This document shows, piece after piece, positions 1 through 10,119 of a DNA stretch of 64,000 nt. A program made the position numbers and the translations under genes. Below the pieces are notes generated by a model, which saw only the letters and a program-made list of their open reading frames with translations, did not search any database and was not told where the DNA came from. Location: assembly GCA_018136815.1 (NCBI GenBank), contig CM030935.1, positions 4,695,791-4,759,790 of the forward strand, in the 5' to 3' direction. Every line of letters begins with the position of its first letter. The stretch's first letter is position 1. The stretch comes from Isochrysis galbana. Lineage: Eukaryota; Haptophyta; Isochrysidales; Isochrysidaceae.

Positions 1-177
1 CACCCCGCCAGCACGCGCCTGCCCACCGGGTAGCCTGCGGTTTGCTTGCGCACCGCTTGCGTCTGTGCCGAGCGGCACCGCCGCGGCCGGAGCGGCCTGC
101 AGTGTGCTGAACGGTGCGATGCGAACTCGGCTGAGCGCCTCATATTGCCCACGCCGCCCTGCCCTGGCGCAGCAAGC

Positions 178-389
178 ATGTCCGAGACTGTCGGCAAGGT
201 TCAGAATCCTGAGACCTTGGAGAACGGCAACTACAGCACTGGGCTCGCGCCCGGCTTCCCCAACCAGCTGATCGCCACCTTTGTCTGCGGCCACCCCTTC
301 TGTGAATCCTTTCCAACCACCTTGATTCCGTTGAGAAAGCGAGACTGGTCGAGGACACAAGATTGTTCCCCGATCCCCACTTCTCGGGT
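178..389 (+). CDS. Possible 5' exon at window edge (unrecognised)
   Basis: An ATG at 178 opens a frame of about 70 codons of ordinary amino-acid composition (it begins MSETVGKVQNPETLENG and later has CGHPFCES). It runs to a GTGAGC splice-donor-like site at 389-394. The stretch is unique in the window, unlike the duplicated DNA that begins at about 390. It could be a first exon spliced to something outside the window, or chance. No family is recognised and no acceptor is assigned. Confidence 0.25.
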
Positions 390-1468
390 GAGCACCATCG
401 TCGCCTCTCTGGGCTTCTCGCACGTGGGAGACAACCACGCACATCGCCCATTTGCAGCACCGGTCTGCCATGTTGGCGGCCTCGTGACACGGTCCTTGTC
501 ATCTGTACGCGCTGGGCGGGCCGGAGAGCGGGGAGGTGAGGAGGGGCATCAACCAACCAACCAACCAACTCCTACTACCGACCGCTGCTTGGAAGCGAGC
601 GCATATGAGCTGCCCGAGGCGCACACAGCTTGATGCTGGCGGCGACATCGTGTGTCAACTTGCATCGCTTTGAAGTGGGGCAATGTCCTGAGTCCTGAGC
701 CTTATTGCCCATTCTTTCTTTGCTTCCTTTTTATTGTCGCTTTTATTCATGCTATTTCTCTGTTCTTTTGGAATCATACTGTGGTATGTTGGGGCGTTCA
801 AACGTTCTGCACCTGCGCGTACTCCCTTCTCGTATTTCTTAGATATGCTGGGGTTTGTGTCACCATCGTCTTTAACTACGAGGTCGCAGCCAACGCGTCG
901 CAAGTGCTCTTGCTTCCCGCCGAGGACTGCCTTGTGCGTTCTCATGGCAGTAAGTCCCCAAGTCGTGGACGCCGGGTACTGGAGACGCGACCCTAATTGC
1001 GTCACAGATTTGGGGACACCTCTCGAGTGCGGACACGACTTTGGCGAGCAAACGATGTATGTCACCGAGAGCAATTGCCTTGAGTGCGTTCGCGCATGTG
1101 ACCCTCCAAGCAGTCCCTGGCAATACGTGGGGTGGTAGTGCGTCTTTGGGTTTTGCGGCTTCTCTTGCTCTTGGGCCACTAACAGTGAGGTGTACTGCAA
1201 GAGGCGATCCTGCACCTGGATAGATTCGTCGTCGTTGCCGCCGCCGCCGCCACCGCCGCCTTCCCCACCTCCACCGTCAATACCCGGCACATGCGGCAAC
1301 ACATGCATCGGATACAATTTCTATACTTCGGATGGCGTGTGGAGTGGTTTCATGATGTGTGCTTGTGGGAATCTGGAGAGGGGTGTGCAAGAAGAGGGAG
1401 TGTGTACAACTTCGAAGGGGCGCAAATTTTGTACTTGTAGATGTAATAATAATAAACCATCCATCTGA
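390..1468 (+). pseudogene. Copy 1: 5' fragment of the Cys-rich/lipase surface protein gene
   Basis: From 390 to about 1345 this matches the 5' parts of the copies at 13351 and 26665 almost base for base. It includes the leader region, the Cys-rich segment with RDPNC and ESNCLECVRACDPP, and the first Ser-Pro-rich linker. The frame is interrupted by TAG at 1136-1138, the same change as in copy 2; the copy at 27 kb has TGG there. Homology is lost just after the start of the first Cys-rich repeat (TCIGY at about 1300-1317). A short unrelated Cys-containing tail then runs to a stop at 1466-1468. The lipase domain, later linkers and membrane anchor are absent. It is therefore a truncated duplicate, probably non-functional, unless the short secreted form after the TAG is used from an unseen exon. 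Confidence 0.7.
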
Positions 1469-1575
1469 GCGTTAGTACCACCGCTCTCACTAGCCCGGTA
1501 CCGGTACTATCACGACACCCTCAGCGCACCTGCCCGCACGCCTTGAAGTGATGGCGCAAGACACATACACATATG
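1467..1575 (+). repeat. Dispersed repeat, partner at 42546-42650
   Basis: About 105 bp beginning CTGAGCGTTAGTACCAC and passing through CAGCGCACCTGCCCGCACG recurs in the same orientation at 42546-42650 with a few substitutions and a small insertion. It abuts the broken end of copy 1, so it may belong to the element or event that truncated it. No coding potential is seen. Confidence 0.7.
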
Positions 1576-1930
1576 CGGCACGTGCGTGATATCGATATCG
1601 AGAATCAATAGGCCCAAACCAGAATATGTAGTTTGGCCAACCCGAATATGTAGCATTTATATGTAGAAAATATGTAGAGGTAGAGATCTGTAGCAAGGCA
1701 TCCAAATAGGTGCCCAAATATGCGGCAAATATGTAGATCTGTTGATAAAAAATCTTGCAAACTAAGGCTGTGAACACCCACCGGCCATACCAAACGTGTT
1801 TCAACCTGGTAGTGGCCACGGCTACATAGGCTGGTAGTGTTAGTGGACTATAGCTACATAGATTGGTAGTGTTAGTGGCGAAAGTGGTGGGTGTTAACAT
1901 GTTAACACTGTTAACACGTTAACACCTTAC
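1576..1930. repeat. AT-rich segment with iterated ATATGTAG and four GTTAAC hexamers
   Basis: This segment is much richer in A+T than its surroundings. ATATGTAG or close variants recur at least five times between about 1624 and 1740. A block around 'GGCTGGTAGTGTTAGTGG' is repeated as a direct near-copy between 1820 and 1880. GTTAAC, itself a palindrome, occurs at 1893, 1901, 1910 and 1919 with 8-9 bp spacing. There is no convincing reading frame. The function is unknown. Confidence 0.6.
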
Positions 1931-4225
1931 TTCTAGAGCGGGCCGAACATGGATAAAAAATGGTGGGGTAGGAGTACGCAAGCGCAGGGGCAGGGGGGGG
2001 CGGGGCGCGGAAGGGGACAGTCGGGCAAGCGCAAGCGCAAGCAAAGGGAAAGCGGCGACGGCACCGGATGAGACAGAGATAGAAGTCAGACAGAGACATA
2101 TGAGGTGGGCGCAGAAGGCAGAAGGGGAAGGGGAGGGGGAGAGGGGGAAGGAAATCTGCGGAGGGGGGGGTGGACACGGAGGGACTGCTTCCGAGCGAGC
2201 GCGCCAGAAACAAAAGGGTACGAAAAACTAAGGGAGAGAACCGGGGAGGGGACGCGGGAAACTCTAGGAACAAGGGAAAGACTAATGGAAAGAAGGGGGG
2301 GGGGGCGGACGTCGGACGAGCGAAGGGAGGGGCGAGCGCACGGGACTCCGAGTCTCGTCGGAGCGGGGGGAATGACGAATTGGAGTGGCCCATAGGGCCT
2401 GAGGGCAATGAGGAAGGTGGCAAGCCGGCGGCAGGCGCGGCTGAGGAGACGGCTTCGGAGACGATGACGGGCTGAAGCCCGTCAGCAGAGGAAGGCGGGC
2501 AGGCGGGCTTGGGCGAGGGCGAGGACGGCGGCGAGAGCGACATGAAACGAGCGGCGAGAGGCGAGGGTGAGTGTGAGGAGGGCTGTGAGGGCAGGGGCTG
2601 GCGAGGCGAGGCGAGTTTGTTGGGTACGAGTGTTACGAGAGCGAGAGCGACGAGAGCGAGAGCGACGACGGATGACGACTGACGACAGGACGACGGACAG
2701 AGACACCCAGGAAAACACCCCGACTCTCGCCCCACGACTTTTCTCACATAACTCGACTGAAATCAAACCCAAACACTCCGGCCAGACGACAACGGACGAC
2801 GATCAGAAGGCGATCTGTCGGCGATCCCGTCTGGAAGGGGAATCGCACCATAACGGAAACGAGGGGCAATCCTGCCGCACAGGATTCCAAAAGACTTACC
2901 GAATAAGACGAGAGAAGTGCGGTGTGCCTAAGGGGGAGATGCGATGAGATTGCAAATTAAACCTGATTGCAATCACTGCAGTAGATAGAGAAACGTGGAG
3001 AAGATAGCGAATTAAACCTATTTGCGAGGCGCCTAGGAGGGAGAAGGGTGGGGAAACTTCCTTCTCTTTCGAGAGAAAGAGAGAGAACGCTCCACAACCC
3101 AAGACCCTACCTATGCGTCCAAGCGAAGCTTTTTGACCGAGAACGAGAACGAGAGAATTATAACGATAAATGCCGAATGACGAAGAGAAGCCTAACGAGT
3201 GTCGATTCGCGAATGCGACACCACCCTGCTAGGATCGAGCGTCCCGCGAGGAAAGAAGAGAACCTATCGGATGGCGGAGAGCTCCGAACAAGCCACGAGA
3301 AAGGCAGGAGAGCAATCCTGAACGAGACCGAATGAGCGAAGAGCGAAGAGCGAATAAATCCGAGGAGCGAAGAGCGAATGAAACAATAAATCCGAAGAGC
3401 GAATGAAACAATAAATCCGAATATCCGAATGGAGGGCCGCGCGCCCAACGCCGAACCAAGACGGAAGACGTGATGAGCGACGCACCGAGAAGTTACGAAT
3501 TACGAACAACGAACAATCGAGGACCGATGAGAACGCAGAACGACGAGAATCGAGAGTCGAGAGCGAGAAACGAAGAACGCGGAACGACGAGAATCGAGAA
3601 TCGAGAGCGAGAGCGAGAAACGAAGAACGATAAGAACGCGGAACGATGAGAATCGAGAATCGAGAATCGAAGAACGAACGACGAACGACGAACGACGAAC
3701 TATAAGAATAGTGCGCGACGATCGAAGAGACAGGAAGTACCACACCCGTCCGGACGATAAGGTGTAGAATCGGCGGCCGGCGCGGCAGACCGCAGGACTC
3801 AACGCTGCAACCCATCCTCTTCTCTCTTTTACGAGAGTTTTACCTGGATGTTTGGGCGGTGTGGCGGCACCCAAGTTACAACGCGGCGTCTCCTGTTCTT
3901 CGATATATGAGTAGTCGAACAGCCAACGGCGAAAGGCGGCGAGATATCACGACGGGCTCGGCACGTCACGCGCGAGCTAAACGACGAGGTACGGGGGTCT
4001 CCTGACAGAGCGCAGCGAAAGGGGAGGGAGATCCATCCTCCGTGGTCGAAAGGGGGGGCGAGCCATACCTCTCTTCCCGCGGGGGGAACTATTCGGCGGC
4101 CGCGGGGGGAAAATTCGGCGACCGCGGGAGGGAACTGGAAAAGAATTCCCGTACGTTCCCGTACCGCGATCAAACGTAAACGACGGCGTTGAGAGATATC
4201 TGAAGGGGCGTGACAGTCGCGACTG
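1931..4225. other. Purine-rich non-coding region downstream of the gypsy pol
   Basis: About 2.3 kb with strong strand asymmetry (GA on the plus strand). Open frames here, such as the minus-strand one at 1911-2747, have low-complexity Ser/Pro/Leu translations and no recognisable domain, and I do not call them. Because the retrotransposon is on the minus strand, the part nearest 4225 is where its 3' untranslated region and 3' LTR should lie. I could not find a second copy of any part of it that would define an LTR. Confidence 0.45.
3290..3700. repeat. Degenerate short tandem repeats (CGAAGAGCGAA / GAATCGAGA types)
   Basis: Two adjoining arrays are visible. From about 3320 to 3430 units such as CGAAGAGCGAATGAAACAAT alternate with AATAAATCCGA. 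From about 3520 to 3700 units of the form GAATCGAGAGCGAGAAACGA alternate with GAACGACGA. Units are imperfect and of varying length. The arrays are non-coding in all frames. Confidence 0.65.
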
Positions 4226-7200
4226 TCAGAAGAACGCAGAGGGTGTATCGAGGAGAGAGACGAGGGTGCGATCCGATGGCGACAGGCGTGCGAGAGCCTC
4301 GGAGCGACAGCGAACGAAGGTAGGCGAGGCAAGGGCAGCGTGCGCAAATGCGTGGGAGCCAAACCACGGGGAACCGCGCGACGATCCCGACGAGTACCAC
4401 CACTGCCCGAGGACGACGACCGCGTGCTGCGGCCGCATCATTGGACCTGCAGGGTTGGCAACAGACGGGCGGGCTGAGACGGGCAAATGGGAGACATGAG
4501 CAATGGGGCCACTGTGCAAGGACGGTGCGAGACGAGGCGAGCGGCGCGGGGCCTGATGATCCAAGCCGGTGGTCTCGGATCCCACGGGAGCTTCGATCGC
4601 GTGCGACGTCGGCGGGGCTGAGACGGTCTGAGATTGTGATTCTGCAGCCCGCTTTCTCATCTGAGGCTTACGAAGAGGCGGGAAGGGGTGAGCATCATCA
4701 TAGGCGGTGACGAGCGACTCGCAGCGGCGAAGCAATTCGGCTAGCGGCTCCCATGTGGCCGCAGCTTTCGCGTAACCACGCCACTTGACGAGATACTGCC
4801 TGGAATCACCTCGACCCTTGCGGTCAAGGAGTGAATCCACCAGATACTCATCTGTTTGGACAGGATCTTCATCTGTGAGGGTATAGTAGGGACGGAGGTT
4901 AGTCACATGCACCTCCTCGGAGAGGAGGCGATTTTCTTGGTCGCGTAGTCGGTAGCGGCCAGCGCCAAGCGCCTCGGCAATGCGGTATGGTCCGCTGTAG
5001 TGGTAGAGGAGCTTGTTGCGGTGTCCTGGAATTTTGCGAACCACCCTATCACCTGGAGCAAATTGGATAGGGGGAGAGTGAGTGCGTAGTGTGTCAGCGA
5101 GTGCGTCGGCTTGAGATTCTAAAGTTGCATCATAAGCTGCGGCCCACGCTGCCTTTAAGCGACAATGCATTTTCCAAGCGTACGAGCGAATTTCCTGAGG
5201 TAACTCGGGAGGTGGACCAGTGTCAGGTGGATCAGAAAGCTGGGCAGGCAGGCGAAGCTCACGGCCATAGAGCAAGGCAGCAGGCGACATGCGGGTAATG
5301 CGATTGGCTGAAGCGCGCATGCTCATTAGAAAGAACGGGAGATGATCGACCCAACGGCCGCCGCCTTCATCGGTAGCGCGAGCCATGTTGATCAACGTCT
5401 GTTGCGCTCGTTCCACCACGCCCACACTCTCGTGATGATGAGGTGTGCTAGGCCGCAAGTCGGTGCCGGTGCGCTCGAGGATGACCGAGGTGAGTTGGCT
5501 AGCGAGGTTGCTGCCGGAGTCCGAGCGAAGTTGCCTTGGTACTCCGTGCCGAGAAACGACGTACGACATGAAGGCGTGAAGAGCGTCGGCACTCGAGGGG
5601 TCGCCGTTGTGAGGGGCCGCCTCGATCCAACGAGTGAGCGAGTCCACGAAAACGAGGAGCTTGTCGAAGCCTCGAGAGCCCTTGATGAAGTCGTGCGTGG
5701 GAGCCATCGAGACGACGTCGCAGAAAACGATGTCGAACGGATAGGCGCCGACCTGCGGTCCCTTTGGGTCTGCGAGGTGGCGGAAGGGAGGCTTAGCTAA
5801 AGTGCATTCATGGCATTGGCGAACGTGCTCACAGACGTCTGCGTTCATCCCAGGCCAAAAATATCGGTCTCGTAGAAGGCGCGCCATTCGGTTGTCGCCG
5901 AGGTGGCACAGGTGGTCGTGAAAGGCTTCGAGGTAGGCGCGGCGCATCGTCTTCGGCACGTAGAGGCAGAGCTTCTCGCCGTCTCTCGTCGGTACTCGTC
6001 GGTAGAGTAGTCCAGATCGCAACAGGCATCGCGAAGATTCGCGGCTGAGCGAGCGCAAGCGACGGTGATCGAGATCGGGGTTGTGAGGAGACGAGGAGAG
6101 GAAGCGAATGAGGTCGTGGCAGTCGGGGTCCTCGGCCTGTGCTTCTTTGAGCGCCTCGGCGTTGGGTGTACCGACGTCGAGGTAGGAGAGGTTGATAGAA
6201 TCCCTGGTCGTAGAGGACAACCTGGACGACCGTTCGTCGGCTTGCAGACTGGATGCCGTTGTGGTACGAGAACGAGAGGCGGCGACGGCTGGCGGCTGAC
6301 CATCCGATGCCGTGGTGGAGCGAGAGTTAGGGACGACGGCGGCTAGCAGCTGCCCACCCCCCTGCTTAGGAGCGGACGTCTCCGACGTCTCGTCGTCTGC
6401 CGCCACCAAGCGCGACACACCATCCGCGTCTTTGTGATTAGCACCAGGTTTGTGTTCGACGGTAAAGCGATACTCCGACAACTTGAGCGCCCATCGCATC
6501 AGGCGCGACGCCGGCCCACCCTGGACGGTGTCCTTCATGGTGTGCAACCAACGGAGAGCTTGGTGATCGATCACGAGGCGGAAGTGTCGGCCCCAAAGGT
6601 ACGGTCGCCAAGTGCGAATGCTTTCCAAGGCGGCGAGAAGCTCCACCTCGGTGGTGGTCCAGTGACGCTCCGCGGCGGTGAGGCGGCGACCGTAGTACGC
6701 GACGACATGCTCATGCCCGTGGTCGTCAATTTGCGACAGGACTCCGCCGATACCCAGGGTACTGGCCGCGTCCGTTTTGACGATGAACTCTTTGTCGTGA
6801 CGGGGCGCAGCCAACACTGGTGCGGACGTGATGAGGTCGATGAGGCGGCGGATCGCTGTCTGACACTCAGGTGACTGAGAGACGGTAGCCACATCGACGC
6901 CCGTACGAGTCAGGTCGGTGAGAGGGGCCGCAACGTGCGCGAAGCCCTTGATGAACCGACGGTAGTACGAACAAAGACCGAGAAACGAGCGGACCTTCTC
7001 GAGCGAGTTGATGTGACGTGGATCAATCGAGCGTACCGCCTCGACTTTCTTGGGGTCCATCTCGAGACCACGACGAGAAACGACGTGCCCGAGGTACTCG
7101 CCCTTGATAGCGAACAAGATGCACTTGGAGGCCTTACATGAGAGACCGGCCCATCGGAGCCGTTCGAGGACGAGGTCGAGACGATGGAACATCTGCTCGA

Positions 7201-8134
7201 AGGAGGCGTCGATGCGTTCCTCAAGAGTGCTGCCTGTACCTGTCGACCAAATCCCGATGTCGTCCAGGTACGGCATGCAAATCTCCCACGCGAGGCCCTG
7301 GAGCACCGCGTCCATGAGACGACACATGTAGGACGGGCCGGACTGGACGCCGAACGGGAGGTAGTTGAACTCGTACTTCTGGCGGTGGGTGCAGAACGCC
7401 GTGATGGGTTTGTCCTCTTCCTTGATGGGCAGGCACCAGAAGCCGGAGGCAAGATCGAGCAGACAAAGGAAAAGAGAATCTCGAGAACCTTGGCCTCGAG
7501 ATAGACGGTCGATAGCCTCGACGGTGAGCGGTAGAGGGCTGTCCGAGATGCGAAGCTTCGAGTTCGTGTCCCGATAGTCGACGCAGAAGCGAACGGATCC
7601 GTCTTTCTTGCCGACGAGAACAACCCGCGAAGCCCATGGCGAATTGGACTTACGAATGATGCCTGCCGCCTCCATCTCGGCGACGTGCTTGTCGACGATG
7701 GCACGGCCCTCGTCGCCCATCTTGGACGGAGCATGCCGGTGGGCTGTAGCGCCGGGGAGGAGAGGCAGCTCGACCTCCATGACGTGCGTGTGCCGAGGGT
7801 TCTTCGGGTCGAGGGCGAACGCGTCGATATGCCGTGCCAGCAGGCAGCGTACGCGCTGCTTCTGGGACGGCGACAATTGTTCATCGGGATCGATGGTGAT
7901 GCCGTCTAGGAGCGCGCGCTGCGCCTCGGTGAGCGAGGACTCCGGGTCGTCTCCGTCACCGGCGACCGCCGACCGTGCCTCGTGCAGCTTGTACTCGATG
8001 TGGGCCGACGCCACCGGCGAATACGCAGGAAGGTTACAGGACGTGGCGCCAGGTTCCAGACCGTGATCAGCACCTCCCCCTCCGGAGTTGGGGTTTCGAC
8101 GCTCGTGGCGACCATTGGAGGAGAATCGAGGCCG
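4226..8134 (-). CDS. pol: Gypsy Pol: reverse transcriptase, RNase H, integrase, chromodomain
   Basis: The open frame runs from just after a stop at 8135-8137 to the stop at 4226. There is no ATG at its head, so it is probably expressed as a fusion with the preceding frame. Reverse transcriptase motifs include LDLASGFWCLPI, LPFGVQSGPSYM and the catalytic YLDD near 7258-7273. RNase H follows (VKTDAASTLGIGGVLSQ, HWTTTEVELLAALE, VIDHQALRWL). The integrase has the HHCC zinc site (near 5800-5930) and the D,D,E triad in FCDVV, RSDSGSN and GVVERAQ. A C-terminal chromodomain (DEYLVDSLLDRKG to WRGYAKAAATWEP, about 4700-4860) would guide insertion to modified chromatin in related chromoviruses. About 130 further residues of low complexity follow. 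Confidence 0.9.
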   Translation of the reverse strand, partial: RPRFSSNGRHERRNPNSGGGGADHGLEPGATSCNLPAYSPVASAHIEYKLHEARSAVAGDGDDPESSLTEAQRALLDGITIDPDEQLSPSQKQRVRCLLARHIDAFALDPKNPRHTHVMEVELPLLPGATAHRHAPSKMGDEGRAIVDKHVAEMEAAGIIRKSNSPWASRVVLVGKKDGSVRFCVDYRDTNSKLRISDSPLPLTVEAIDRLSRGQGSRDSLFLCLLDLASGFWCLPIKEEDKPITAFCTHRQKYEFNYLPFGVQSGPSYMCRLMDAVLQGLAWEICMPYLDDIGIWSTGTGSTLEERIDASFEQMFHRLDLVLERLRWAGLSCKASKCILFAIKGEYLGHVVSRRGLEMDPKKVEAVRSIDPRHINSLEKVRSFLGLCSYYRRFIKGFAHVAAPLTDLTRTGVDVATVSQSPECQTAIRRLIDLITSAPVLAAPRHDKEFIVKTDAASTLGIGGVLSQIDDHGHEHVVAYYGRRLTAAERHWTTTEVELLAALESIRTWRPYLWGRHFRLVIDHQALRWLHTMKDTVQGGPASRLMRWALKLSEYRFTVEHKPGANHKDADGVSRLVAADDETSETSAPKQGGGQLLAAVVPNSRSTTASDGQPPAVAASRSRTTTASSLQADERSSRLSSTTRDSINLSYLDVGTPNAEALKEAQAEDPDCHDLIRFLSSSPHNPDLDHRRLRSLSRESSRCLLRSGLLYRRVPTRDGEKLCLYVPKTMRRAYLEAFHDHLCHLGDNRMARLLRDRYFWPGMNADVCEHVRQCHECTLAKPPFRHLADPKGPQVGAYPFDIVFCDVVSMAPTHDFIKGSRGFDKLLVFVDSLTRWIEAAPHNGDPSSADALHAFMSYVVSRHGVPRQLRSDSGSNLASQLTSVILERTGTDLRPSTPHHHESVGVVERAQQTLINMARATDEGGGRWVDHLPFFLMSMRASANRITRMSPAALLYGRELRLPAQLSDPPDTGPPPELPQEIRSYAWKMHCRLKAAWAAAYDATLESQADALADTLRTHSPPIQFAPGDRVVRKIPGHRNKLLYHYSGPYRIAEALGAGRYRLRDQENRLLSEEVHVTNLRPYYTLTDEDPVQTDEYLVDSLLDRKGRGDSRQYLVKWRGYAKAAATWEPLAELLRRCESLVTAYDDAHPFPPLRKPQMRKRAAESQSQTVSAPPTSHAIEAPVGSETTGLDHQAPRRSPRLAPSLHSGPIAHVSHLPVSARPSVANPAGPMMRPQHAVVVLGQWWYSSGSSRGSPWFGSHAFAHAALASPTFVRCRSEALARLSPSDRTLVSLLDTPSAFF

Positions 8135-10119
8135 TCACGGGGCGGCAAACGGTCGACGAGGATGGCGGAGTCGGGGTAGTTCTCGATGATCTCCAGCGGC
8201 AAGCGAACGGAGAACGTACCCCTCGATCGCGAGGGGATAGTGATAGGCTGCCTGGTGTACAGAGCAAACTCTTTCGACGCAGCGGCCGACGTGGAGACGT
8301 CGGCGAAGAGTGGCTCGACTTCGACGGCGGCAGACGAACGGGAAGGAGACGAAGGCGGACTGCGAGTGAAGTCGAGACGAGGGGGTGGCTCAAGCTCGGG
8401 ATCGAGGGGCGGCAATGGAACCGAAGTCGGTCTCGCCGGCGGCGACTCGCCGCGAGCTTGATAGGAGGAAACGTTGTCCGAGATAGGAACGAGCGACGAC
8501 TCCTCAGAGATCACGGCGACAAGCGGTGCAGAGGATAGACGAGGACGAGTGGAGACGAGGGAAGGAACGCGACGATCGTCGACCATAAGGGTCAAGCGGC
8601 CATCACGCCCCGATTCCGGCGACAGTTCGATACAAGCGGCGTATGCTTCCAGGAAATCATTTCCCAGGAGAAGCATAGGCGCGCCTTCGACCACGAGGAA
8701 ACGGTGTCGGAATTCGACACCGGAGAGAGAGAAGACCAACGTGGCATAGCCGCGGGTACGGAGGGGGTTACCATCCGGTCCGACAACGGCAGGTCGGTCC
8801 GAAGCATGTTCGAGCGAGACGCAAGCGTCGCGGGGCAATGCGGCCAACAACTCGGTGGTCACAATCGAGGGGCCGGCTCCCGTGTCCGCGAGAGTCTTGT
8901 TGACGGCGAGGGCAGAATCGACGATGTAACGAGTAGGGCCCGTGGCAGAGTGACGGCAAACGATGAGATCGCGAACGTACAGGCAATGACGGGGGTAGAG
9001 GCTTGGCGGCGTGTCGGAGACAAGCCTCGCCGGTACCTCCCTGGTCACAGAAGCGACGACAGCAGGTTGGCTGAGAGCAGGCGTGAACCCCGAGGGAACG
9101 AAAGCGGCGTGCCGCCGTCTATGGTCGGAAATGACGTCAGCAATCGAGCGGCGAGCGGGGCGGTCGAGCGGAGGCAGCGGCGGGTGAAGGACCGGCAAGG
9201 CGCCCAAGCCTAGGCGAGATGGCGGCGTAGGGAGAAGAGCGAGGCGTTCCTGGTCCGACCAGGTTAGACGCAAGGCGGCATGCCAGCCCTCCGGCGTGAA
9301 CGTGTCCGGAAAGGAAACGGAGGCACAAGTCTCCAGGAGAGGAGGCATCGGCACGAACGGCGATGAGGACGAGGGAGAGGGAGAGGGAGCAAGGATCGGC
9401 AACGGCTCCTCCTCCACCGCGGACGAGTGAAGGCGAACCTCTGCGTCGAGAGCCGACGCCAGCGACGGAGACAACGGCAGCCAGGTATACGATATCGAGC
9501 CTTGCGCCCCGCGCACCGCCGTCCATACACGCCAGCGGTTGCGGACCTTGCGAATCATCCGAGCGGGACGGACGGGTAACAACGACGAGCGGGGCGACCC
9601 TAGCCACGGCCGCCACTCCATATCAATCGCGGCGACGCTCGAAACATTCGAAGACTCTGAACTGGAACTGGAACCAACTTGAGCCACTTGGCTGGATTGT
9701 CGATCGCGCGCTTGAGATAGGAGGGAGGCGGTGGACGTGGCCGGACGAGAAGGAGTACGGCGGCAATAGTCCAAAACGACGGGCATCCACTGCATTGCCA
9801 TCGCACCGGCGATACCCACGTAGGTACGGCTGCGCATCAAGCCGCGATGAGGGGACATGGGGAGGTTTGCCATAGCGTGCTCGCGACCAGGAACAATGCA
9901 AGTCGGCACGAGCGGTGGAAGGCTAGGCGGAAGGTAGAGCCCCGTAGCCTTAGTATGTCCCGTTCCATGTTGCCATGGATGGACGTATTGCGTGGCTTCG
10001 AGACCTCCGAGTAGCGATTTGGCGTAGTGGTGCATCTTCGGGTTTTCCACCGCCAGGAACGGAGCCTTGGCGTTCAAGCGACGGCGAAATTGCGCGACGG
10101 CCGAAATCGTATCAGACAT
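7906..10119 (-). CDS. Gypsy ORF2 with aspartic protease
   Basis: This 737-aa frame starts at a real ATG at 10119, inside the last 46 nt of gag, and overlaps the open part of pol by about 230 nt. The retroviral-type protease is marked by LADTGAGPSIV (catalytic Asp near 8872-8886) and the later LLLGNDFLEAY, the equivalent of the flap-to-core ILGxD motif. The N-terminal 400 residues are Ser/Pro-rich with no recognised domain and may be a Gag extension or linker. Relative to gag the frame is shifted by -1, and pol is again -1 relative to this one. I looked in the overlaps for a standard X XXY YYZ slippery heptamer in the right phase and did not see one. Confidence 0.8.
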   Translation of the reverse strand: MSDTISAVAQFRRRLNAKAPFLAVENPKMHHYAKSLLGGLEATQYVHPWQHGTGHTKATGLYLPPSLPPLVPTCIVPGREHAMANLPMSPHRGLMRSRTYVGIAGAMAMQWMPVVLDYCRRTPSRPATSTASLLSQARDRQSSQVAQVGSSSSSESSNVSSVAAIDMEWRPWLGSPRSSLLPVRPARMIRKVRNRWRVWTAVRGAQGSISYTWLPLSPSLASALDAEVRLHSSAVEEEPLPILAPSPSPSSSSPFVPMPPLLETCASVSFPDTFTPEGWHAALRLTWSDQERLALLPTPPSRLGLGALPVLHPPLPPLDRPARRSIADVISDHRRRHAAFVPSGFTPALSQPAVVASVTREVPARLVSDTPPSLYPRHCLYVRDLIVCRHSATGPTRYIVDSALAVNKTLADTGAGPSIVTTELLAALPRDACVSLEHASDRPAVVGPDGNPLRTRGYATLVFSLSGVEFRHRFLVVEGAPMLLLGNDFLEAYAACIELSPESGRDGRLTLMVDDRRVPSLVSTRPRLSSAPLVAVISEESSLVPISDNVSSYQARGESPPARPTSVPLPPLDPELEPPPRLDFTRSPPSSPSRSSAAVEVEPLFADVSTSAAASKEFALYTRQPITIPSRSRGTFSVRLPLEIIENYPDSAILVDRLPPRDGLDSPPMVATSVETPTPEGEVLITVWNLAPRPVTFLRIRRWRRPTSSTSCTRHGRRSPVTETTRSPRSPRRSARS

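Noticed and set aside
1911-2747. 278-codon minus-strand frame
   Set aside because: Ser/Pro/Leu-rich translation of a purine-asymmetric region, no motif, no support from another copy.
3290-3700. CRISPR-like array
   Set aside because: Units are short, degenerate and directly adjacent, without unique spacers; the genome is eukaryotic.
2900-4225. A 3' LTR for the gypsy element
   Set aside because: No second copy of any part of this region was found on the other side of the element.
6910-7884. 324-codon minus-strand frame overlapping the reverse transcriptase
   Set aside because: Out-of-frame shadow of pol; the true frame has all RT motifs.
7906-8134. A slippery heptamer for -1 frameshifting between protease and pol
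   Set aside because: Runs such as GAAACCCC and GGGGGAGG are present but not in the phase needed for the X XXY YYZ rule.
7975-8538. Plus-strand frames across the gypsy element
   Set aside because: Antisense shadows of gag, protease and pol with Arg-rich composition.
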